Shown here one piece after another: positions 38,471-44,695 of a DNA stretch of 63,239 nucleotides (within the stretch, counting starts at the first letter, position 1; each line of letters opens with the position of its first letter). Location of the stretch: the NCBI GenBank assembly GCA_036258055.1, contig DATAEK010000316.1:1-63239 (forward strand), given 5' to 3'. A program made the position numbers and the translations under genes. A model generated the notes under the pieces. The model was not told the DNA's origin. It did not search any database and worked only from the letters and a program-made list of their open reading frames with translations. Source of the stretch: DATAEK01 sp036258055 (lineage in GTDB: Bacteria > Acidobacteriota > Vicinamibacteria > Vicinamibacterales > 2-12-FULL-66-21).

Positions 38471-39514
38471 ATGGCGACAACCACTCCCGAACCTGGCAAG
38501 AAGGTCAACCGCATCGGCCTCGAAATGCAGCCGTATCGAGGCGGCAAGACGACGCTCTGTGCGGGGTGCGGGCACAACGCGATCTCGGAGCGCATCATCG
38601 AAGCGTTCTACGAGATGGGGGTCGATCCTCGGATGGTCGTGAAGTTGTCGGGGATCGGGTGTTCGAGCAAGAGCCCCGCGTATTTCCTGGGCGCCGCCCA
38701 CGGGTTCAACGCCGTCCACGGACGGATGCCGTCGGTCGGGACCGGCGCGATGCTGGCGAACCGGAAGCTGATTGCCATCGGCGTGAGCGGCGACGGCGAT
38801 ACCGGTGCGATCGGCATCGGGCAGTTCATCCACCTGATGCGCCGCAACCTGCCGATCATCTACATCATCGAAGACAACGGCTGCTATGGGCTGACAAAGG
38901 GGCAGTTCTCGCCGACCGCTGATCTGGGATCGACGCTCAAGACCGGTCTCGCCAACGACTTGCCCCCGATTGACACCTGCGCCCTGGCGATTCAGCTCGG
39001 CGCATCGTTCGTGGCGCGGTCGTTCTCGGGCGACAAGCGGCAGTTGCTGTCGATCCTGAAGGCCTCGCTCAGTCATCGAGGCACGTGCATGCTCGACGTG
39101 GTCTCTCCCTGCACGACGTTCAACGATCACGAAGGCTCGACCAAGAGCTACGCCTACGTGAAGGATCACGACGAACCGCTTGGCGAGATCAGCTTCGTGC
39201 CGTTTTTCGAAGACATCTCGATCGATTACGAGCCCGGAACGACCAAAGAAGTCCAGCTGCACGATGGCTCACGGCTGTACCTGAAGAAGGTCGCCGACGA
39301 CTACGATCCGACCGACAAGTTCGCGGCGATACGCCTCATCCACGAGACGTCCCGACGTGGCGAGGTTGCTACGGGCGTTCTCTACGTCGAGCCTGACAAA
39401 GACGATTTCGTGACCCTCCTCGACCTGGTCGATGAGCCGCTCGCCACGCTGCCGCTCGAACGCGTGCGGCCCGGGAAAGAGGCGCTCGACGAAGTGATGG
39501 AAAGCCTCAGGTAA
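38471..39514 (+). CDS. korB: 2-oxoacid:acceptor oxidoreductase beta subunit
   Basis: A 347-residue TPP- and [4Fe-4S]-binding subunit. Cluster Cys are in LCAGCGHNAI, SGIGCSSKSP and VVSPCTTFNDH. The TPP/Mg motif is GDGDTGAIGIGQFIHL followed by IEDNGCYGLTKGQFSPT. Together with KorA it oxidises a 2-oxoacid to the acyl-CoA and reduces ferredoxin. No ODH (SucAB) genes are in the window, so this probably closes the TCA cycle here. Confidence 0.94.
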   Translation: MATTTPEPGKKVNRIGLEMQPYRGGKTTLCAGCGHNAISERIIEAFYEMGVDPRMVVKLSGIGCSSKSPAYFLGAAHGFNAVHGRMPSVGTGAMLANRKLIAIGVSGDGDTGAIGIGQFIHLMRRNLPIIYIIEDNGCYGLTKGQFSPTADLGSTLKTGLANDLPPIDTCALAIQLGASFVARSFSGDKRQLLSILKASLSHRGTCMLDVVSPCTTFNDHEGSTKSYAYVKDHDEPLGEISFVPFFEDISIDYEPGTTKEVQLHDGSRLYLKKVADDYDPTDKFAAIRLIHETSRRGEVATGVLYVEPDKDDFVTLLDLVDEPLATLPLERVRPGKEALDEVMESLR

Positions 39515-39523
39515 CGGATATTC

Positions 39524-41569
39524 ATGCGAAAACTTACAGTTGGAATTCTCGTACTCTCGGTGTGGTCGGGTGCCACGGTTGCCGGTCAGGGTAAACGGCC
39601 CCTGAATGTCGACGATCTGTTCAACGTGCGTGACGTGCGGGATCCGCAGCGTTCGCCGGACGGCAAGTGGGTCGCCTACACCGTCTCCCGCGCAATCAAG
39701 GAGACGGACAAGAACGACACTGACGTGTGGATGGTCAGCTGGGACGGAACCCAGCAAATCCAGCTCACGTCCACACCCGACGGCGAATCGCGGCCGCGGT
39801 GGAGCCCGGACGGCAAGTACCTGGCGTTCGTGTCATCGCGTCAGGAGGCGAAGGACGGGCAGCTCTGGTTGATGAACCGTGCCGGTGGCGAAGCGATCAA
39901 GGTGACGGACGTCAAAGGTGGCGTGGCAGATTACGCCTGGTCGCCGGATGGCGCGCGGATCGCCCTCGTCGTCCAGGATCCGGATCCGCTCGTCGCCGCG
40001 GCTGAGGCGGAGCGTGAGAAGGCGAAGGAGGGGCCGGCGAAAACGCCGAAGCCGATCGTGATCGATCGCTACTACTTCAAAGCCGACGTCAACGGTTACC
40101 TCCGGGCCGAACGTTCCCACCTGTACCTCTTCGACGTCGCCTCGAAAAAGACGGAAGCGTTGACCTCGGGGCGCTTCGACGAGGAGTCGCCCGCGTGGTC
40201 ACCCGACGGCAAGCAGATCGCGTTCATCCGCCGTCACGGAGACGGTGACGTCGACAAGATGCCCAACCGCGACCTCTTCGTCATCGAGTCACGCGCCGGC
40301 GCCGAGCCGCGCCGGCTGACGACGACGGCGGCCGATGAGTCAGGGCAGCTGTCGTGGAGCCCGGACGGAAAATCGATCGCCTACCTTCTGGGCGACGAGC
40401 CGAAGTACTCCGCCTACGACCAGAACAAGCTCCTCGTGATCCCGGCCGCGGGCGGGGAAGCGCGCACGCTCACGGATGGTCTCGACCGTCCCGTAACCAC
40501 GCCGCTCTGGTCGGCGGATGGTCGTTCCATCTCTTTCGTCGTGGTGGACGATCGCGCCGAATATCTTGCCCGCGTGCCCGCAGGGGGCGGGCCGGTGCAG
40601 AAGCTCTCCGACGGCCGGCGGGTCGTCGTGAACCCCTCCGCGGGCGCCGACGGTGGATTCGCCGTGCTCGCGTCGACGGCGACCGAGCTGCCGGAAGTCT
40701 GCGCGCTCGAGAATGGCAAGCTTCGCCGCCTGTCGCATCAGAACGACGAGTGGCTGCAAAACGTGATCCTCGGGACGACCGAGGATTTCACCTCGACGAG
40801 CAGCGACGGGACAGAGGTCCACGGCCTGATCGTCAAGCCGCCGACCTACGCTGCCGGGCGCAAGTATCCGACTCTGCTGCGCATCCACGGCGGACCCAAC
40901 GGTCAGGACGAGCACGCGTTCACCTTCGAACGCGAGCTCTTCGCCGCGAACGGCTACGTCGTCGTCGCCGTGAACTATCGCGGCAGCAATGGACGCGGCA
41001 GCGCCTATCAGAAGGCCATCTTCGCGGATTGGGGTAACAAGGAAGTCGTCGATCTCCTCGGCGCGATGGACTACGTGCAGAAGATCGGCCTCGCCGATCC
41101 GGATCGACTCGGTATCGGCGGCTGGAGCTACGGCGGGATCCTCACGAACTACACCATCGCGACCGATCGGCGGTTCAAAGCCGCGATCAGCGGCGCCGGC
41201 AGTTCGAATCAGATCTCGATGTACGGCACCGACATGTACATCAACCAGTACGAAGCCGAGCTCGGCCCGCCCTGGAAAAACCAGGATGTCTGGGTCAAGG
41301 TGTCGTATCCGTTCTTCCACGCCGATCGCATCCGGACGCCCACGCTGTTCATGGGAGGCGAGAGGGACTTCAACGTACCGCTGCTCGGGAGCGAGCAGAT
41401 GTATCAGGCGCTTCGCAGCCTGGGCGTGGAGTCGCAGCTCGTGATCTACCCGTCGCAGTTCCACTCGCTGACCACGCCGAGCTACAAGAAAGACCGGCTG
41501 GAGCGCTACGTCGACTGGTACGGCAAGTACCTCAAGCCCAGCACTGCGACGACTGCACCCGGGCGCTAG
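39524..41569 (+). CDS. S9 family peptidase (prolyl oligopeptidase type), exported
   Basis: A 681-residue protein with an N-terminal signal (MRKLTVGILVLSVWSGATVA). Residues about 40-400 form a beta propeller of WD40/TolB-like blades with repeated SPDGK(W/Y) motifs. The C-terminal alpha/beta hydrolase has the nucleophile in GIGGWSYGGIL, the Asp in GERDFNVPL and the His in PSQFHSLTTP. It would cleave peptides in the periplasm, as acylaminoacyl or dipeptidyl peptidase. It lies 9 nt after korB and may be co-transcribed. Confidence 0.93.
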   Translation: MRKLTVGILVLSVWSGATVAGQGKRPLNVDDLFNVRDVRDPQRSPDGKWVAYTVSRAIKETDKNDTDVWMVSWDGTQQIQLTSTPDGESRPRWSPDGKYLAFVSSRQEAKDGQLWLMNRAGGEAIKVTDVKGGVADYAWSPDGARIALVVQDPDPLVAAAEAEREKAKEGPAKTPKPIVIDRYYFKADVNGYLRAERSHLYLFDVASKKTEALTSGRFDEESPAWSPDGKQIAFIRRHGDGDVDKMPNRDLFVIESRAGAEPRRLTTTAADESGQLSWSPDGKSIAYLLGDEPKYSAYDQNKLLVIPAAGGEARTLTDGLDRPVTTPLWSADGRSISFVVVDDRAEYLARVPAGGGPVQKLSDGRRVVVNPSAGADGGFAVLASTATELPEVCALENGKLRRLSHQNDEWLQNVILGTTEDFTSTSSDGTEVHGLIVKPPTYAAGRKYPTLLRIHGGPNGQDEHAFTFERELFAANGYVVVAVNYRGSNGRGSAYQKAIFADWGNKEVVDLLGAMDYVQKIGLADPDRLGIGGWSYGGILTNYTIATDRRFKAAISGAGSSNQISMYGTDMYINQYEAELGPPWKNQDVWVKVSYPFFHADRIRTPTLFMGGERDFNVPLLGSEQMYQALRSLGVESQLVIYPSQFHSLTTPSYKKDRLERYVDWYGKYLKPSTATTAPGR

Positions 41570-41590
41570 CCTCGGAATTGCTGACCGTCC

Positions 41591-41785
41591 TCAGCCTTGG
41601 GTCTTGTCCACGTTCGCGCCGATGACGTCCTCGCAGACCGCAATGGGATCGTCAGGCAGCCCCTGGTCATCGAGCCCCTTGCCGTGCGGGTTACCCTGTT
41701 GAGGCGAGTCTCCGGGTCGATCGCCTTCGACCGCCCCAAGGTGCTCGTCGGTGGATGGATGATCGTTCCCGGTGTCGTCCTGCAT
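41591..41785 (-). CDS. Small acidic conserved-looking protein
   Basis: A 64-residue protein from ATG 41785, preceded by a clear AAGGGGG Shine-Dalgarno 6 nt upstream. It is hydrophilic and disordered-looking, rich in Asp, Gly and Gln, with a well-formed C-terminal piece DDQGLPDDPIAVCEDVIGAN followed by VDKTQG. I recall such GLP.DP...EDVIGAN tails in small uncharacterised proteins of other bacteria, but cannot name a family. It is convergent with the S9 peptidase gene and divergent from ndk. Confidence 0.6.
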   Translation of the reverse strand: MQDDTGNDHPSTDEHLGAVEGDRPGDSPQQGNPHGKGLDDQGLPDDPIAVCEDVIGANVDKTQG

Positions 41786-41871
41786 CGTTTTCCCCCTTTG
41801 CAGTCGGTCGCGCCCGCGGGAGACCAACCGCGCGTCAATTCGTAGCTCGTGCCTTTCGGGATCTGCACGGA

Positions 41872-41877
41872 TATAAT
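41872..41877 (+). promoter_or_regulatory. -10 box of ndk, predicting a near-leaderless mRNA
   Basis: A perfect TATAAT ends 9 nt before the ndk ATG. A start site 7 nt after the hexamer would leave a leader of only about 3 nt, with no room for a Shine-Dalgarno. No -35 match is seen. Confidence 0.55.
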
Positions 41878-41886
41878 TGCCCGGAT

Positions 41887-42300
41887 ATGCAGCAGACGTT
41901 GGCCATCATCAAGCCTGATGCGATTGCCGCACGGCACGCCGGGCAAATCATTCAGCGCATCGAAGAAGCCGGATTCCAGATTCGTGCCATGCGGATGGTT
42001 CATCTGTCCCAGCGGGAGGCCGAAGGCTTCTACGCGGTACATCGCGAGCGGCCGTTTTTCGGTAGTCTGACGAAATTCATGGCGTCCGGCCCGGTCGTGG
42101 TTCTCGCGCTCGAGGCGCCGGACGCGATCCTCAAGTGGCGCTCCCTGATGGGAGCCACCGATCCGGCCAAGGCGGACGCGGGGACGCTGCGCAAGACGTT
42201 CGGCAAGTCGATCGAGAACAACGCGACGCACGGATCGGACGCGCCGGAGACGGCCGCCTTCGAGCTCTCGTATTTTTTCCCGGGAATGCAGTTGGTGTAA
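41887..42300 (+). CDS. ndk: Nucleoside diphosphate kinase
   Basis: A 137-residue NDK that equilibrates NTP pools. It begins MQQTLAIIKPDAIAARHAGQ and has the catalytic His in IENNATHGSDAPETA. MVHLSQREAEGFYAVHRERP and FFGSLTKFM are canonical. No Shine-Dalgarno exists before the ATG; a TATAAT lies 9 nt upstream. The DUF2905 gene follows after 12 nt, then dcd, so a small nucleotide-metabolism cluster is apparent. Confidence 0.96.
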   Translation: MQQTLAIIKPDAIAARHAGQIIQRIEEAGFQIRAMRMVHLSQREAEGFYAVHRERPFFGSLTKFMASGPVVVLALEAPDAILKWRSLMGATDPAKADAGTLRKTFGKSIENNATHGSDAPETAAFELSYFFPGMQLV

Positions 42301-42312
42301 GAGGAATCGCGC

Positions 42313-42507
42313 GTGGGCAAGCTGCTCGTCGTGATCGGCGTGATCGTGGCCGGCATCGGGCTGCTGATGATGATCGGCGTCCCATTCGGACGGCTCCCCG
42401 GCGACATTGTCTACCGTCGCGGCAACGCGACGTTCTACTTTCCCCTGGTGACGTCGATCGTCGTCAGCGTAATCCTGACACTGATCTTCGCGTTCCTTCG
42501 GCGCTGA
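42313..42507 (+). CDS. DUF2905 family small membrane protein
   Basis: A 64-residue protein from GTG 42313, preceded by GAGGA. It has two transmembrane helices (about 4-22 and 44-61) around the conserved loop GVPFGRLPGDIVYRRGNATF YFPL, with RLPGDI as the family signature. Function is unknown; members are widespread and often lie beside housekeeping genes. Confidence 0.88.
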   Translation: MGKLLVVIGVIVAGIGLLMMIGVPFGRLPGDIVYRRGNATFYFPLVTSIVVSVILTLIFAFLRR

Positions 42508-42514
42508 CGCTCCG

Positions 42515-42570
42515 GACTGACGACTGACGACTGGCGACTTCCGACCGACGACTGCCGACTGCCGACTGAG
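42515..42570. repeat. heptanucleotide tandem array, 8 units of GACTGNC type
   Basis: Eight contiguous 7-bp units: GACTGAC, GACTGAC, GACTGGC, GACTTCC, GACCGAC, GACTGCC, GACTGCC, GACTGAG. The array starts 7 nt after the DUF2905 stop and ends 2 nt before the dcd ATG, taking the place where a Shine-Dalgarno would be. The unit number and length equal those of the array at 30943-30998, although the unit sequence differs. Confidence 0.95.
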
Positions 42571-42572
42571 CT

Positions 42573-43127
42573 ATGTCCATCAAATCCGACAAGTGGATCA
42601 AGAAGATGGCCCGCGAGCACCGCATGATCGAGCCGTTCGAGGATCGGCAGGTGCGAAGCGGCGTCGTGTCGTTCGGCCTGTCGTCGTACGGCTACGACAT
42701 CCGGGTCGCCGACGAGTTCAAGGTGTTCACGAACATCAACAACACGCTGATTGATCCCAAGAACTTCGATCCGCGTTCGTTCGTCGACATCAAGGCGGAC
42801 ACCTGCATCGTCCCGCCGAACTCGTTCGCGCTGGCGAGAACCGTTGAATACTTCCGCATTCCGCGCGACGTGCTGACGGTGTGTCTCGGCAAGTCCACCT
42901 ACGCGCGCTGCGGCATCATCGTCAACGTGACGCCCTTCGAGCCGGAGTGGGAGGGGACGGCGACCCTCGAGATCTCGAACACGACGCCGCTGCCCGCCAA
43001 GATCTACGCGAACGAGGGAATCGCGCAGGTCCTGTTCTTCCAGAGCGACGAGCCCTGCGAGATCTCCTACGGCGACAAGAAGGGCAAGTATCTGCGCCAG
43101 CAGGAAGTCACGCTGCCCCGGATCTGA
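42573..43127 (+). CDS. dcd: dCTP deaminase
   Basis: A 184-residue enzyme that makes dUTP from dCTP. It has MAREHRMIEPFEDRQVR, SYGYDIRVADEFKVF, LGKSTYARCGIIVNVTPFEP with the active-site Arg and Glu region, EWEGTATLEISNTTPLPAKI and NEGIAQVLFF. Length is as usual. Its start is 2 nt behind the heptanucleotide array and lacks a Shine-Dalgarno, so initiation depends on coupling or on the array. Confidence 0.95.
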   Translation: MSIKSDKWIKKMAREHRMIEPFEDRQVRSGVVSFGLSSYGYDIRVADEFKVFTNINNTLIDPKNFDPRSFVDIKADTCIVPPNSFALARTVEYFRIPRDVLTVCLGKSTYARCGIIVNVTPFEPEWEGTATLEISNTTPLPAKIYANEGIAQVLFFQSDEPCEISYGDKKGKYLRQQEVTLPRI

Positions 43128-43274
43128 GCCGAGTTCGCGCGGCAATCATGCCGGCCACCACGTCACAGGTGCGCTGCGTTTCAAGAAGCGCCAGCCGTTC
43201 CGACATCGACACGTTTCAACCTTCTGGGCGGGCGCCGGTCTAAGCCATTGAGGATATTTCAGAAGGAGCAAGAC

Positions 43275-43739
43275 ATGCGACGGTGGGTTTTGAGCGCGGC
43301 GGCGGCGCTGACGCTAGGCGTGGCGGTGCCAGCGATGGCGCAGCAGCCAGCGCCCGATCAGCAACAGGCGGAGCGCATACAGAAACGGCGTGCCGCGGTA
43401 CGACACAACGTCCGCGAGCGGTGGCAGCGGCTCGACAAGGACACGAACGGTTCGATCTCCCGCGACGAGTGGGTGCGGGATCCGCAGACGTTCGATCGGC
43501 TCGACGCCAACAAGGACGGCGTCCTGAGCCGCGAGGAACTGGGGCAGGCCGTGCAGCAGCGGATCCGGCAGCGTGCGGACGATCGCTGGAAGCGGCTCGA
43601 CAAGGATGGGAACGGATCGATCTCTCGTGAGGAGTGGCCCCGGAATCCGGAAGCGTTCGATCGGCTCGATACGAACAAGGATGGCCTGCTGACTGGCGAG
43701 GAATTGACCGCGCGCGCGGGCTCACGCCGCCGTCGCTAG
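43275..43739 (+). CDS. Exported EF-hand protein
   Basis: A 154-residue protein from ATG 43275 (AAGGAG upstream). The signal peptide (RRWVLSAAAALTLGVAVPAM AQ) ends at Ala-Gln about residue 24. Four calcium loops appear as two pairs: DKDTNGSISRDEW, DANKDGVLSREEL, DKDGNGSISREEW and DTNKDGLLTGEEL. The two halves are clear duplicates. It is rich in Arg and Gln. A periplasmic calcium-binding or sensing role is inferred; no enzyme domain is attached. Confidence 0.88.
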   Translation: MRRWVLSAAAALTLGVAVPAMAQQPAPDQQQAERIQKRRAAVRHNVRERWQRLDKDTNGSISRDEWVRDPQTFDRLDANKDGVLSREELGQAVQQRIRQRADDRWKRLDKDGNGSISREEWPRNPEAFDRLDTNKDGLLTGEELTARAGSRRRR

Positions 43740-43818
43740 CTGACGCGAGCGCACGCGACGGCGCCGGCGTTCAGCAGCGCCAGCGCCAACTCGACATCAA
43801 AGCTGCGCTCAGCCGTAA

Positions 43819-43841
43819 AGCTCGTGCCTGACGCACGAGCT
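43819..43841. other. 9-bp hairpin between EF-hand and kinase genes
   Basis: AGCTCGTGC-CTGAC-GCACGAGCT is a perfect 9-bp stem with a 5-nt loop. No T-run follows, so termination would need Rho or other help. A TAGAAT -10-like box follows at 43862-43867, 7 nt before the kinase ATG. Confidence 0.55.
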
Positions 43842-43874
43842 CATCGGCTTCCCGGCCGTCGTAGAATTCCCCGA

Positions 43875-44603
43875 ATGGATTCGCGTTCCGACGGTCCGGC
43901 CGCCGCCCTTACTCCTGACACCCTCCTGTTGTTGAACCGCGCGACGCTCGTGATGCACACCGTGCGGACGGCGATTCACGAAGTCAACAACGTGCTCCAG
44001 ATGATCAGCGGTTCCGCTGAGATGCTGTCTGGTGCACCCGGCCTTCAGCCGCAGGCCGCGGCGCGAATCGACACCATTCTGCGGAATGCACTGCGAGGTC
44101 ACGCCATTCTGCAGAGCGTGTCCGATATCGCCCGTCGCGATCGTGCCGGCGAGCGTGCCCTCGACGTTCCGCGGCTGGCGGCGCAGGCGCTCGAGATGCG
44201 CCGGTACGAGCACACCCGCAGCGGTATCACCGCGCTCGTCGAGCAGCAGGGGGCGGCGAGCCCGCGCGTGGTGATGGATCCGCAGCATCTGCTGCAGATC
44301 CTGTTGAATCTCGTGATCAATGCGGAGCAGGCGCTGGCGGAAGCGCCGACTCGCGAGCTGCGCGTCTCGATCGCCGCGATGGACGAAGGTGTGGAGATCC
44401 GCGTGACGGACAGTGGCCCCGGCGTTCGCGCCGGCGATCCCCTGTTCGAACCGCTCAAGTCGGGGCGGCCGGAGACCTCGGCCGGGCTGGGCCTCGCCGC
44501 GAGCCGGCTGATTGTCGCGCAATACGGCGGGAGCCTCGACGCGCAGCAGACGTCCTCAGGGGCGGCATTCCTCGTCAAGCTGCCAGCGATGGCGGTGACG
44601 TAG
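43875..44603 (+). CDS. Sensor-less histidine-kinase-like protein
   Basis: A 242-residue cytosolic protein from ATG 43875. It has an H-box-like helix (TAIHEVNNVLQMISGSAEML), an N-box (LLQILLNLVINAEQALAE), a G1 box (VTDSGPGVRAG) and a G2 box (AGLGLAASRLIVAQYGG), but no sensor or transmembrane region. The HEVNN in place of HDFNN keeps the His. Together with the hybrid kinase downstream it may form a phosphorelay; this is inference. A longer start at 43824 is possible. Confidence 0.85.
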   Translation: MDSRSDGPAAALTPDTLLLLNRATLVMHTVRTAIHEVNNVLQMISGSAEMLSGAPGLQPQAAARIDTILRNALRGHAILQSVSDIARRDRAGERALDVPRLAAQALEMRRYEHTRSGITALVEQQGAASPRVVMDPQHLLQILLNLVINAEQALAEAPTRELRVSIAAMDEGVEIRVTDSGPGVRAGDPLFEPLKSGRPETSAGLGLAASRLIVAQYGGSLDAQQTSSGAAFLVKLPAMAVT

Positions 44604-44646
44604 TCGAGGAGCTAGCAGTCAGTAGACGGAGACCGCCATCGTTCGC

Positions 44647-44655
44647 TGTTATACT
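44647..44655 (+). promoter_or_regulatory. extended -10 promoter of the hybrid kinase gene
   Basis: TGTTATACT combines the TGn extension with TATACT (5 of 6). It lies 41 nt before the start codon. An extended -10 can work without a good -35, which is absent here. Confidence 0.5.
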
Positions 44656-44695
44656 TGACGCGCTCTCCGGCTCCGGACCTGCGTTCACCGTTCGC

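Noticed and set aside
42515..42570. CRISPR array
   Set aside because: Units are 7 bp, contiguous and without spacers; it is a tandem repeat. The same holds for 30943-30998.
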